Notes under the pieces: model-generated | What the model saw: only the letters and a program-made list of their open reading frames with translations | Told to the model about the DNA's origin: nothing | The model's database searches: none | Assembly (NCBI GenBank): GCA_003249225.1 | Contig: QKJQ01000022.1 | Location: forward strand, 90,121-154,120 | DNA: 64,000 nt | DNA from: Clostridia bacterium | GTDB taxonomy: Bacteria > Bacillota > Clostridia > Lachnospirales > Lachnospiraceae | Direction: 5' to 3' | Part shown: in pieces, positions 51,943 to 61,148 of the stretch | Position numbering within the stretch: position 1 is the first letter of the stretch | Layout: each line of letters opens with the position of its first letter | Translations under genes and position numbers: made by a program

Positions 51943-54252
51943 TTACTCAATGCTCTTTAGTGCTTCTGTCAGTACTATGTCTTTTACCTTTTTCCGAAGC
52001 AGAAGATTGGTCAAAATAACAAAGAGCAGTGTCAGACAAACGGTTACTGCAGCCATTTTCAAATCAAATACCAAGGGCAGCCTCAGATTGTCACGGGAAA
52101 CCATTCCTGCTATGTACTCAAACAGTCCAAACCCTAACGGCAGCCCGCAGATACAACTAAAGACCGCGAGTACCAGATTCTCCACCATTGTCAGATGATT
52201 TACTTCATGCTTGTGGAAACCAAGCACCATCAAGGTCGCATACTCCCTGGTCCTTTCAAAAATACTTATGGAGGTTGTGTTGTATACCACAGTGATGGAA
52301 AGAATCGAGGCCGACACCAGAATCAAAAGAATGGTCGCATTCAGTGTCTTTAGCATTTCTTTGCTTCTGCTCACGACATCACTTTTTGTTGTTACATTTT
52401 TAATTGTGTCTGCTTCCGAAAGCGTATCAAGTGCTTTGTCAAGGTCTGCAGAATCCTGCGCCTGAACCAGTATCGTACTGGTTGATACATTCATTCCCAC
52501 ATCCTTTGCCTCTTCAAAACAAAGGTACAGCGTACTGCCGGAATATTGGTTGGAGATGTCTGTTACCAGCAGCTCATAGGAGATATCCTCAACCATCAGA
52601 ACAATGGAATCTCCGACTTCGACTTTGTTCTCTTTGGCATAGGACCCCGGAAGAATAACACTGTTCTTTTGAATAGGAAGCAGCTGTCCGTCCTCATCAA
52701 ACACAGAAACCAAACTGCTTTTTTCCTCCAGCAGCTGGTACCCCATTTCCTGACCGTTCAAAGTACCTTTCCCACTCTTTGTAAGCTCTTTCTCCTGTAC
52801 CGGAAAGGCAAAGGATACAGACTCCTTATTCTCAATTGCTTCATTGTACGTTATATTGAAATCATACTGCATCGTATCTGCATTCTGCTGCAGAACCATA
52901 AGAGCAGAGTTGCGCAGGGATACTCCGGTAAAGATCAGCATGACACTTCCTATCGTTCCAACTGCACTTAATAAAATTCTACGCTTGTTTAAGAATATAT
53001 TTCTTGCAATCAGTTTGCCTGAATAATTCAAATGCGTCCATAAGAATCCAACCTTTTCCAGAATGATCTTCTTACTTTTTGCCGGCGGTTTTGGACGCAT
53101 GGCCTGTGCCGGAATCTCCGAAAGCACCCGCTGCAGGGCAATCCATGCAGCCGTTTGGCAAAAAACAACAGCCAGTACAACCGGCACCACACAGTAGAGT
53201 GCATATATGGGTATTGGAATCTCAGGCAGTTCGAACCGATTGACGAACACCTGAATTAAAAGCTTAGGCACCAGAAGATTACCGAGCAGGGAGAACAAAA
53301 TGCCGCCCGACAAGGCTGCCAGTATGGAATAGAAAAAAAAGCTATATCGTATCGTTCGCTTTGATATGCCAATGGCTTGCATGACGGCAATCTGCATACG
53401 CTGGTTCTCGACCATCTTTGACAACGAGATAAACGCTACCAGCGCTGCCACAAAAAAGAAGATAAACGGGAATACATAAGCAATGGAACGAATCGGTGCC
53501 AGTGCTTCTCCCACCGTTGTAAAACTTGCCTGCTCTGCGCGTGTTGTTCCTGCAATGTACCCATCCATGTGTTCAGCAAAGAGTAAAATACTTTCCGGGT
53601 TCGCAGTTCTTACCAGGATTTCCTGATAGCCGAGGTCAGAAGCATACATGGATGTCATACTTTTCTCAAGTACCAGTTCCTTCACAGTGTCTTTTGTTGC
53701 ATATACTATTCCAAATGTTTTATTCACAGACGATGAACTGCCTGAATCCTTCTGCTTATACGCATACTCAGGATTCATACACAGTCCGGTCACAGTCATC
53801 GTATGATCCTTAATAACAAAGCTGCTGCCCGGTTCCAGATTGTTTAATTCTGCAAACTTGTAATCAACCATTACCTCATCTGTATCATCCGGGATGGTTC
53901 CTTCTGTCAGCAGTGAACTGTTGATTTGTGTCATACTGTGAAACCGAAGTGTCACATCCTGTCCGTCCAACGTAATCGCTTCACTGACTGTATATCTTCC
54001 TTCGGCGGTTTCAACATCTCTCTGCATCAAAAGCTTTTCAACATCGTCCGGTCCTGCATTTTGAAAAGTAAGCCACAGGTCTGCCATATGCTGGTCCTCA
54101 TAATAAGTTTCAACAGAATCATCCATGGCCCGGATCGCTGCGAACATTCCGGAGAAAAGCATTGAACCAATGGCAATAATCATGACAATCGATAAGAATT
54201 GTCCAAAATTCGATTTGATTTCACGTAGCATTCGTACCAATAATTTTTTCAT
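51943..54252 (-). CDS. FtsX-type ABC transporter permease
   Basis: A 769-residue permease with the two-FtsX-domain layout: N-terminal TM, about 210-residue extracytoplasmic domain, three TM, a middle TM pair, a second extracytoplasmic domain (about 455-610) and three C-terminal TM. Seen: LREIKSNFGQFLSIVMIIAIG at the start, FISLSKMVENQRMQIAVMQAIGISK, and the closing FERTREYATLMVLGFHKHEV segment. The ATG at 54252 overlaps the ATPase stop (TAATG). With its ATPase it would act as a MacB-type mechanotransmitter or exporter, perhaps for antimicrobial compounds. Confidence 0.93.
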   Translation of the reverse strand: MKKLLVRMLREIKSNFGQFLSIVMIIAIGSMLFSGMFAAIRAMDDSVETYYEDQHMADLWLTFQNAGPDDVEKLLMQRDVETAEGRYTVSEAITLDGQDVTLRFHSMTQINSSLLTEGTIPDDTDEVMVDYKFAELNNLEPGSSFVIKDHTMTVTGLCMNPEYAYKQKDSGSSSSVNKTFGIVYATKDTVKELVLEKSMTSMYASDLGYQEILVRTANPESILLFAEHMDGYIAGTTRAEQASFTTVGEALAPIRSIAYVFPFIFFFVAALVAFISLSKMVENQRMQIAVMQAIGISKRTIRYSFFFYSILAALSGGILFSLLGNLLVPKLLIQVFVNRFELPEIPIPIYALYCVVPVVLAVVFCQTAAWIALQRVLSEIPAQAMRPKPPAKSKKIILEKVGFLWTHLNYSGKLIARNIFLNKRRILLSAVGTIGSVMLIFTGVSLRNSALMVLQQNADTMQYDFNITYNEAIENKESVSFAFPVQEKELTKSGKGTLNGQEMGYQLLEEKSSLVSVFDEDGQLLPIQKNSVILPGSYAKENKVEVGDSIVLMVEDISYELLVTDISNQYSGSTLYLCFEEAKDVGMNVSTSTILVQAQDSADLDKALDTLSEADTIKNVTTKSDVVSRSKEMLKTLNATILLILVSASILSITVVYNTTSISIFERTREYATLMVLGFHKHEVNHLTMVENLVLAVFSCICGLPLGFGLFEYIAGMVSRDNLRLPLVFDLKMAAVTVCLTLLFVILTNLLLRKKVKDIVLTEALKSIE

Positions 54253-54956
54253 TACCACTCCAGCTCCTCTACTTTTTTAATGGTTTCATTCAGCATAATG
54301 TCTTCAATTCTGCCGCTTTTTACACGGATGACCTTATCTGCGATCGGGGCGATCAGAGAATTGTGCGTAATCAGTATGACCGTTTTCTTGTAGGTCTGAT
54401 TTATTTCAGAAAGAAGTGACAATACCTTCTTGCCCGTTTGATAATCCAGTGCTCCGGTCGGTTCATCGCACAGCAGCAGCGCCGGATTCTTTGCCACTGC
54501 ACGAGCAATTGCAACGCGCTGCTGTTCACCACCGGACAGCTGTGTCGGGAAGTTCCCTGCACGTTCTTCCAGCCCTACCCGCAGAAGGACATCCACAGGA
54601 TCGAGGTGATCTTTGCAGGTCTCTGCGGCAAATTCCACATTCTCATATGCATTCAGATTCGAGATCAGGTTGTAGAACTGGAAGACAAATCCGACCTTTT
54701 CACGGCGGTAATTCGTCAGCTGACGATCTTTGAACTTCGAGATATTCTCCCCTCCCACCACCACTTCACCTTCACTCGCCGTATCCATACCGCCGAGGAT
54801 GTTTAAAAGTGTTGATTTCCCTGCACCCGATGCGCCAAGTATAATGACGAATTCCCCTTCCTCAATTGTAAAATTAACTTCTGACAGTGCGTGAATTCCC
54901 ACTTCACCAATTTGATATCGTTTTGATACATTCTTTACTTCTATAAAAGAACTCAT
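54252..54956 (-). CDS. ABC transporter ATPase (MacB/LolD type)
   Basis: A 234-residue ATPase: Walker [19 protein letters not shown]-loop FVFQFYNLI, signature [14 protein letters not shown], Walker [14 protein letters not shown]-loop ITHNS. First gene of the five-gene operon. GGAGGTAAG lies before the ATG. Confidence 0.97.
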   Translation of the reverse strand: MSSFIEVKNVSKRYQIGEVGIHALSEVNFTIEEGEFVIILGASGAGKSTLLNILGGMDTASEGEVVVGGENISKFKDRQLTNYRREKVGFVFQFYNLISNLNAYENVEFAAETCKDHLDPVDVLLRVGLEERAGNFPTQLSGGEQQRVAIARAVAKNPALLLCDEPTGALDYQTGKKVLSLLSEINQTYKKTVILITHNSLIAPIADKVIRVKSGRIEDIMLNETIKKVEELEW

Positions 54957-54988
54957 CTTTCTTACCTCCGGAAAATTAGTATAAAACT

Positions 54989-55016
54989 ACTATAACGGAC
55001 AAAAATTATGAGGTAA
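54989..55016 (-). promoter_or_regulatory. Possible promoter of the FtsX-ABC operon
   Basis: Minus strand TTACCT, 16 bp, TATAGT, just upstream of the ATPase gene. The -35 is poor, so a regulator may help. No clear 11-bp direct repeat is seen here. Confidence 0.4.
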
Positions 55017-55109
55017 GGGAGAAAAAATTAAGAAAAATTATTATACAGAATAACGAGAGCAGGCGCATTCAATCTGAATTCTTTTTCTTGCCTGCAGATT
55101 TTTTGCACA

Positions 55110-55146
55110 AAATAAAGAAGACCGATTCCTGTGAACCGGTCTTTGC
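55110..55146 (-). terminator. Terminator after the HSL-type esterase gene
   Basis: AAGACCG and CCGGTCTT form a short stem; on the minus strand it is followed by CTTTATTTTG. It lies about 85 bp after the stop at 55229. Confidence 0.65.
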
Positions 55147-55228
55147 GGGTATCCAAATGCGGGCTTTCCATTCCCTTTCCTTGGAATCAGTGCTGATTTA
55201 GTCTTGATTTTCTCTGTTGAAAAGAATG

Positions 55229-56113
55229 TTATGCAAGGTGAGCTTCGATAAACGCTTTCATTTTCTCAATGGCATCTTTCGCCGCTTCTGATTCATATAG
55301 TGTGAACCCATGTTTTTCTGTCGGGTATTCAAAACAACTTGTGTTGCAGCCAAGCTTCTCCATTCTTTCGTATAAGGTTTTGCCTTCCCTATACAAGGAA
55401 TCCATTCCCGGAAGAATAAAAATAGCAGGAGGCAGTTTCTTTAGTATATCATCGGTTGCAAAGCATGGGGAGATAAGTGGGTCCTTGGGATCCTTCTCTC
55501 CAACGTAGCACGCATTGAATACTTTCGCTATACCGGGAGGTATGCACCCCTTTGGCTGTGGTTTACTGTCTGGATCCGTTGCAATATCAAGCGGAGGATA
55601 GTCAAGAACAAGACAGTTTAGAGAAAATGCACCTGTCTGTATAGCTTTTATACAGACCGCAAGACTTAGATTTCCCCCCGCACTGTGACCACCGATTCCA
55701 AGACTTTCTGTGTCAATGCGAAACCTTTCCTTTTCTTTACTCATGTAGAGAATTACTTCAATGATCTGATCCAATGCATCCGGGTATGGATTCTTCGGTG
55801 CTTTTGCATAGTCAATGCTTAGGATCTTATATTTTCTATCCCGTATGAATTCTTTGTTGATCACTTCATCCATTTCAGGATTTCCAAGCACAAAGCCGCC
55901 ACCATGCAGTCCGATAAACAAAGGCTTTACTTCTTTGTCCTCAAAACCATAGGTAAGTGCGCGAACGTCCCCGAATGATGTTGGGATGATAAGAACCTTT
56001 CCCTCTGTTTTTTTGCGAAGGCTGCCAATTTTTGAGTGCAGCTGATACATATTGTGAAGCCGGCGTCCCTTTCGTATGCATTTTTTATATTCTTTATCCG
56101 GTGTTTTGTTCAT
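55229..56113 (-). CDS. Alpha/beta hydrolase, hormone-sensitive lipase (esterase) family
   Basis: A 294-residue carboxylesterase. Seen: oxyanion-hole motif LHGGGFVLG, nucleophile GIGGHSAGGNLS, acid in ILPGMDSLY and the catalytic His in TEKHGFTLYE. This is the HSL (Abhydrolase_3) group acting on short acyl esters. No signal peptide. A pair of inverted repeats lies just upstream. Substrate unknown. Confidence 0.93.
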   Translation of the reverse strand: MNKTPDKEYKKCIRKGRRLHNMYQLHSKIGSLRKKTEGKVLIIPTSFGDVRALTYGFEDKEVKPLFIGLHGGGFVLGNPEMDEVINKEFIRDRKYKILSIDYAKAPKNPYPDALDQIIEVILYMSKEKERFRIDTESLGIGGHSAGGNLSLAVCIKAIQTGAFSLNCLVLDYPPLDIATDPDSKPQPKGCIPPGIAKVFNACYVGEKDPKDPLISPCFATDDILKKLPPAIFILPGMDSLYREGKTLYERMEKLGCNTSCFEYPTEKHGFTLYESEAAKDAIEKMKAFIEAHLA

Positions 56114-56154
56114 ATATTTTCCCCCTTACGTAGAAGCTTGAATGACCAACGTTA

Positions 56155-56199
56155 TTAGAAAATGACACTGCATTTTCTAAATATCATGAAACGATATTT
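56155..56199. promoter_or_regulatory. Two adjacent inverted repeats upstream of the esterase gene
   Basis: TTAGAAAATG-N6-CATTTTCTAA (56155-56180) is perfect over 10 bp per arm and is followed at once by AAATATC-N7-GATATTT (56179-56199). They start about 40 bp before the esterase ATG. The rest of the gap 56200-56521 is featureless. Confidence 0.5.
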
Positions 56200-56521
56200 T
56201 GTTAAATTGTAATTTAATATTTATGTTATTCCTTTTATTCATAGTACTTTCAGCACTTATGTAACTTTCAGCATTCCCGTAAATACTGATACTCACAGGA
56301 TAACGACAAGTCCGACCATACCTTACTTTTCATGCACCCAAAAGGATATACCGGATGCTTTTTAATACACTTGTCTTCCTCCATTTGATTTTGACCAGAC
56401 AAAGGCGAAATCCCAACTAGGATCACGTCAGACAACCTTACACGTTATGATCGCTGAATTATTTACCACTTACAGTTTCCATAGAATTGAAAGCTTATTT
56501 TGCAATCATACCTCCTCATAA

Positions 56522-57373
56522 TCAAGCAAATCTTTTGTTCTTAACATCCAGCAGATACCTTATTATATTCTCATCTTCACTTTTATTGTATTGAAAATCA
56601 AGTTCCTTTGCTACACTTTCTGCAAGGTCTCGAAACAGGTCTCCCGCTGCGAATATGGATTTCCAAAAATTATCGTAAGAAGCATCTGAATAGGTAGCGG
56701 CATACATTTCATAAAGCTCAGCCGGCAGATACCTCTTAAAGTACTTGCCCATCTTTCCGGATGATACGGCAAAATCATGTGTTATTCCTATGTACCAGCT
56801 TACCATCTGATTCAGCATATCCCGAACGTAGTGATCGAACATCTCTTTTGCATAGGGAAGTTCGTCCCGGCCAATTCCTTTTGCCACATTATTCAGGCAC
56901 CACCAGAATTCGTTGCAGGTATCAAGAAAAATTTCTTCTTGGGGCTGTTTTATGTACCAGTGTTGCTCGTCTGGTTTTATCTCCGGCAAAAACCCGCCTT
57001 TGTCAAGCAGTACAATGGCCGGTTCTCCATCATTTCTATATGGCATGAACTCAATGCTTAGATCAATACGGACACCGTCATCATATAACATCAGGTAAGT
57101 AAAGGAACCGTCTCCTACCGGTGGCAGCAATGGATGAACATTAAGTTCCGGTCGCTGAAGCACCGCGGGTATTCCAAATTTATCATTAATCCAGTTCATA
57201 TTGTTGAAAAAGGGCTTCGCATCCTCCACAAAGTACACGATGTCATAGTCCTGATATCTGTCCCTGGGTGCATTCTGATCCGCTCTTGAGCCAGTCATCA
57301 GTACCGCTTTGATCCTGTCATCTTCTTTTGCTGTTCTTACAATCATATCAAGTATATCTTTTTCCGTACGCAT
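56522..57373 (-). CDS. Aminoglycoside 6-adenylyltransferase (ANT(6))-like nucleotidyltransferase
   Basis: A 283-residue enzyme of the streptomycin adenylyltransferase family. Seen: the nucleotidyltransferase core AVLMTGSRADQNAPRDRYQDYDIVYFV (GS..D-x-D), VRIDLSIEF supplying another acidic residue, CNEFWWCLNNVAKGI and the C-terminal helical domain. Full length for the family. AAGGGAGGCTGTT precedes the ATG. Chromosomal look with no mobile element nearby; resistance activity cannot be assumed. Confidence 0.9.
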   Translation of the reverse strand: MRTEKDILDMIVRTAKEDDRIKAVLMTGSRADQNAPRDRYQDYDIVYFVEDAKPFFNNMNWINDKFGIPAVLQRPELNVHPLLPPVGDGSFTYLMLYDDGVRIDLSIEFMPYRNDGEPAIVLLDKGGFLPEIKPDEQHWYIKQPQEEIFLDTCNEFWWCLNNVAKGIGRDELPYAKEMFDHYVRDMLNQMVSWYIGITHDFAVSSGKMGKYFKRYLPAELYEMYAATYSDASYDNFWKSIFAAGDLFRDLAESVAKELDFQYNKSEDENIIRYLLDVKNKRFA

Positions 57374-57711
57374 AACAGCCTCCCTTTTTTCTTACTGCTG
57401 TCCCTGTTCTCTTGATACAGCTTTCTTTGTTTCATAACAGAGTATAGCACAGAATGTTTACTATGTCTTCCTTTCAGCCCACAGGAAGGGGCAAAAATCT
57501 CCTGTTCCTTTAATGCTTGTCCCTATTGAAGAAAATTTATTTTTCTCTTGACTTTTTCTTCCGCTGTTCATATACTGTGCATGTGGATATATACAGTTAT
57601 GCAAACAGGATACGTTTTCAACCAATCCGATGTATGCTTCCACCTGTATGAGCATGTATAACCAGCTTTTGCTCATACGGTTCAGAAAACAAGACAGGAA
57701 CGAGGTACACA
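57374..57711. other. Divergent intergenic region between ANT(6)-like and ABC genes
   Basis: This 338 bp holds promoters both ways. Minus strand: TATACT at 57441-57446 with a weak -35, for the ANT(6)-like gene. Plus strand: strong promoter at 57548-57576 (separate entry) and, in its leader, GTATGAGCA/TGCTCATAC (57646-57678), a 9-bp inverted repeat with a 15-base loop. Track ORFs across this region lack ribosome binding sites. Confidence 0.6.
57548..57576 (+). promoter_or_regulatory. Promoter of the ABC-GntR-ABC operon
   Basis: TTGACT, 17 bp, TATACT. The leader of about 130 nt contains the inverted repeat at 57646-57678, a possible GntR operator or RNA hairpin. Confidence 0.75.
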
Positions 57712-58620
57712 ATGCTGCAAATAACAAATCTGAATAAACAACTTCCTGAATTCGCTCTAAGGGACATAAACCTTTCACTTCCAAAAGGATTCATCATGGG
57801 ACTGGTCGGTGTGAATGCCTGTGGAAAATCAACCCTGATCAAGACCCTCTGCAACATATATCACAAAGACAGCGGCAGTATTATTATTGACGGTCTGCCT
57901 ATGGATGAAGAGGAGGCCGCAATCAAGAACAAACTGGGAATTGTGCTTACCGAGAACTTTTATGAAACCAATCTGAGTCTTGAAAAAAATGCTGTGTATT
58001 TTGGCGGCACCTTCGAAAAGTATAACCACGATGTTTTTCTTCGGTATTGCAGGCACTTTGAACTAGATCCAGGGAAAAAGCTGCGCAAGCTTTCAAAAGG
58101 ACAGCAGATGAAATTCCAGATCGCCTTTGCACTTTCTCATGAGGCAGCCTTATTTCTCATGGATGAACCTACCGGGAATCTGGATCAGGGCTTTCGCCAG
58201 GAATTTATGCAGCTCTGTCAGGAGCTGATTGAGGATGGAGAACGAAGCATTCTTCTTGCGACGCATCAGACGGATACCTTGGATCAAATTGCAGATTACA
58301 TAACCATGATGGAGAATGGCCGGATTGTATTTTCTATGAGCAAAGAAGAGATTCATGACAGATACCTTCTTGTGAGCGGCGATCTATCTTCTATTTCCAC
58401 ATTGCCAGATCCTCTGGTCGTACATCTGGAACACGGCAAGTATCATTCGATGGCAATGCTGTACAATCCGGATTTTTCAGATTCAACACTTTCGTCCTCT
58501 GAGGCAGAGGCGTACCATGCACTATTGTCAGGTTCTGGTCTGTTCTGTATGGTTCCAAGCATTGAGGAAGTCATGTATTTTAAAACAAAAGGAGAAAAGC
58601 AACGATGTGGAAATTACTGA
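57712..58620 (+). CDS. ABC transporter ATPase (YtrB-like), first copy
   Basis: A 302-residue ATPase: Walker A VGVNACGKSTLIKTL (an unusual GVNACGKST), signature LSKGQQMKFQIAFAL, Walker B LFLMDEPTGNLD and H-loop ATHQTD. About 70 extra C-terminal residues. GAGGTACACA precedes the ATG. Typical of ATPases linked to YtrA-type GntR regulators in Firmicutes, where transporters respond to cell-wall antibiotics. Confidence 0.93.
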   Translation: MLQITNLNKQLPEFALRDINLSLPKGFIMGLVGVNACGKSTLIKTLCNIYHKDSGSIIIDGLPMDEEEAAIKNKLGIVLTENFYETNLSLEKNAVYFGGTFEKYNHDVFLRYCRHFELDPGKKLRKLSKGQQMKFQIAFALSHEAALFLMDEPTGNLDQGFRQEFMQLCQELIEDGERSILLATHQTDTLDQIADYITMMENGRIVFSMSKEEIHDRYLLVSGDLSSISTLPDPLVVHLEHGKYHSMAMLYNPDFSDSTLSSSEAEAYHALLSGSGLFCMVPSIEEVMYFKTKGEKQRCGNY

Positions 58621-59345
58621 TTGCAGACAGCCTGCATTTAAAATCATACAATGCCCAGAATACTCTTGGCTTTTTACTTGTTATTATAAATATCAATACC
58701 TTCCTTCAGTTCGGGAACGACCAATACCTGATTCTCCTGGCCGGCATCTTTATCCTGTCATTTCTTTCTGTTCTGCTGCCGCCCATCCGTATTGCCAAGG
58801 GATTATACCTTTGCCCGCTTACCGAACAGGACCGAAAAAAATATCTGAAGCTTTCCTGGTTCCTCCGGTTGATTTTTATAGAAACCATCGTTGTTATATT
58901 ACTATTCCTTCTGTATCTGCAAAAATCCTTTCACGTTTATGAATTCATACTTTTGTTCCTGACAATCAGCCAGTTGTTCCTGACTTCACTGCTCTTGACT
59001 GGCTTTTACAATCCTGAACTCGTAAAAAAGCAGTATTACCTGCAAAACAAACTCCCGGTACCGGAAAAAGGACTTATACCGGAAAAGTTAAAAATACCAA
59101 GGAACGGAATCCTACTGTTAGCCATTGTACTTATCCTTTCCCTTATTAACCTGTTCATCCTAGTTCTGTCCGATGAACTATCGTTTTCATGGCTGTATTA
59201 TTACCTTCCCTCTTTTTTGGTAAGTGCCGTCCTTTTGTTCTTGTATTTCACCCGGTATTTTGATTTGTTCCTGACTATAAATGCGAATTATGAAATGTAT
59301 TCCTATGCCGGAAAGAGAAAGGCAGGTGTTTATCATACAGATTAA
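58605..59345 (+). CDS. ABC transporter membrane subunit, first copy
   Basis: A 246-residue protein with about six hydrophobic segments. It overlaps the ATPase gene by 16 bases, with AAGGAGAAAAGCAACG before the ATG, and overlaps the GntR gene at its 3' end. No recognisable named domain beyond membrane topology; partner assignment rests on gene overlap. Confidence 0.8.
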   Translation: MWKLLIADSLHLKSYNAQNTLGFLLVIININTFLQFGNDQYLILLAGIFILSFLSVLLPPIRIAKGLYLCPLTEQDRKKYLKLSWFLRLIFIETIVVILLFLLYLQKSFHVYEFILLFLTISQLFLTSLLLTGFYNPELVKKQYYLQNKLPVPEKGLIPEKLKIPRNGILLLAIVLILSLINLFILVLSDELSFSWLYYYLPSFLVSAVLLFLYFTRYFDLFLTINANYEMYSYAGKRKAGVYHTD

Positions 59346-59712
59346 CATATCTTCCATGAGTCCCCTTGCCATCTATGAACAGATCATCAATCAGATCAAG
59401 GATGCCATAATCAAAAAGTCTCTTGTTCCCGGAGAGATGCTTCCTTCCATACGCACGCTGGCAAAGGATCTTCAAATCAGTGTTATTACGACCAAACGCG
59501 CTTACGAGGAACTCGAAAAGGAAGGCCTGATTAAATCCGTCGCCGGCAAGGGTTTCTATGTATGTGAACAAAATACAGATTACTTAAAGGAAAAACAGAC
59601 CGCAATGCTGGAAAATCGTTTTGCAAGCATTGTTCTGGACAGCAAAAAATCCGGAATGTCGTTGGAAGACATTCTGGAAACGGTGACTTTTTTATATGAG
59701 AATTCGGATTAA
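59326..59712 (+). CDS. YtrA-type GntR-family regulator
   Basis: A 128-residue winged-helix repressor: SPLAIYEQIINQIKDAIIKKSLVPGEMLPSIRTLAKDLQISVITTKRAYEELEKEGLI, then GKGFYVCEQN and a short C-terminal helix pair, as in YtrA. I place the start at the GTG at 59326 (VFIIQINISS), which fits family N-termini; the track ATG at 59281 adds 15 unlikely residues. The gene overlaps the permease by 20 bases. It probably represses its own operon. Confidence 0.88.
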   Translation: MFIIQINISSMSPLAIYEQIINQIKDAIIKKSLVPGEMLPSIRTLAKDLQISVITTKRAYEELEKEGLIKSVAGKGFYVCEQNTDYLKEKQTAMLENRFASIVLDSKKSGMSLEDILETVTFLYENSD

Positions 59713-59752
59713 TCTGACTCTTATAGATCGGATTAATCTGACCCTTATAGAA
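59705..59752 (+). repeat. Tandem 24-bp duplication over the GntR stop codon
   Basis: CGGATTAATCTGACTCTTAT (59705 on) is repeated from 59729 with one change. The first unit contains the TAA stop of the GntR gene. Slippage duplication or a double binding site; unknown. Confidence 0.7.
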
Positions 59753-59847
59753 ATGATAAGAGAAACAACAAACAGGGATTACCGCGTTATAAACCATAAT
59801 GCGAGACTTATAACTACTAGATTTAGCGCACTGCAGAAAGGTACACA

Positions 59848-60663
59848 ATGACAGAAAAAGCACTTGAATTTCAACATGTCAGCTTTGCCTGGCCGGATTT
59901 TTCACTGTCCGATGTCAGCTTTTCACTGGAACGAGGCTACTTAATGGGTTTGGTGGGCTTCAACGGTTCCGGCAAATCAACCCTGTTCCATCTGATGGAG
60001 AATAAAATCAGGAACTATACAGGAGCTATCTACATTGATGGATATGACTGCCGTCTGCAGGAACCAAAGGTCAAAGACATAACGGCCTTCCTGTCCGAGG
60101 AGCAGCAATTTTTCTACGAGGAAACCGCAGAAGGAAATGCCGATTTTCTCGGTCCCTACTATTCGTCATGGGATAAAGAGACCTTTCGTACCTGCCTGGA
60201 CAGGTTCGAAATCAGCCGGACTCATAAACTGAAGGACTATTCAAGAGGAACTTTTATAAAGTTTCAGCTGGCCTTTGCCATGGCACATCACCCCTTGCTT
60301 TACGTTATGGACGAACCAACGGCTGGTCTTGATCCTGTGTTCCGCTATGACTTTCTGCGTATCTTACAGGATATCCTCGAGAAAGAAAATGCTTCTGTTC
60401 TTTTTTCCACGCACAACACCGGAGATCTGGACCGTATCGCCGATTACATTACCATGATCGACAAGGGACGGATTCTCTTTAGCAAAGATGTGGAGACTCT
60501 TTCCGACGAATTTCAGGCTGGTCTGGCCGAAAACGAAAAGTTCCAGATACGACAGCTGTTTTGTAAAGGACGTTGGAAATCCGTGACCGCTGCTGATAAT
60601 TACAGCAATTCATTCCAAAAGAAAGGAACCTGCGCTGCCTTGGCTCAGGAAGCGAAACTATGA
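59848..60663 (+). CDS. ABC transporter ATPase (YtrB-like), second copy
   Basis: A 271-residue ATPase: Walker A VGFNGSGKSTLFHLM, degenerate signature YSRGTFIKFQLAFAM, Walker B LYVMDEPTAGLD and H-loop STHNTGDLD. AAAGGTACACA precedes the ATG, nearly the same ribosome binding region as the first ATPase. Probably a paralogue of 57712-58620. Confidence 0.92.
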   Translation: MTEKALEFQHVSFAWPDFSLSDVSFSLERGYLMGLVGFNGSGKSTLFHLMENKIRNYTGAIYIDGYDCRLQEPKVKDITAFLSEEQQFFYEETAEGNADFLGPYYSSWDKETFRTCLDRFEISRTHKLKDYSRGTFIKFQLAFAMAHHPLLYVMDEPTAGLDPVFRYDFLRILQDILEKENASVLFSTHNTGDLDRIADYITMIDKGRILFSKDVETLSDEFQAGLAENEKFQIRQLFCKGRWKSVTAADNYSNSFQKKGTCAALAQEAKL

Positions 60664-61148
60664 AGCAATCTGTTTACCTGCAATTAGACAAGCTGCATCG
60701 AAAAAAGCTGATCAGCACCGATATCCGTAATCTTGGTATCGGTATCGTCGGTCTGGTTCTGTTTTCTGGTTTTATACTAAATCTTGGCCTATGCACCATG
60801 GATCACCTGCCGGTCTTTTCTTTTTATGCGGTCTGTTTTCTTGTTGCACAGTCCTTCTATATATCCCCGCTGATCATGGTCTATGAGGAAGGTTATGTTT
60901 CAATATTCAAAAAGTATAAAAATGTTCCCATCAACAAACACCTCTTTCTTCAGTCAAAGTTCATACTTCTTATGAAGTTTTCCGTGTTGTTCTTCCTGCC
61001 GGTACAGCTTCTGCACTTCGCAGGTCTGACAAGAACGAGCACCCCGCTCATCAGTATCACAGGCTTCTGGCCTGCTTTTGCAATGGCTGGGGCGGTGTTC
61101 CTGCAGCTTATCTTTATACGTATCATGGCCCGGGAGCTCTGGAGATAA
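60660..61148 (+). CDS. ABC transporter membrane subunit, second copy (short)
   Basis: A 162-residue protein with about four hydrophobic helices. ATG overlaps the ATPase stop by four bases (ATGA). It is shorter than the 246-residue partner of the first transporter; the stop falls directly before the convergent gene, so a truncated 3' end is possible, but no remnant is visible beyond it. Confidence 0.75.
   Translation: MKQSVYLQLDKLHRKKLISTDIRNLGIGIVGLVLFSGFILNLGLCTMDHLPVFSFYAVCFLVAQSFYISPLIMVYEEGYVSIFKKYKNVPINKHLFLQSKFILLMKFSVLFFLPVQLLHFAGLTRTSTPLISITGFWPAFAMAGAVFLQLIFIRIMARELWR

Noticed and set aside
57461-57857. Overlapping minus-strand ORFs of 107 and 79 residues
   Set aside because: They cross the strong plus-strand promoter and start of the ABC ATPase gene and have no ribosome binding sites.
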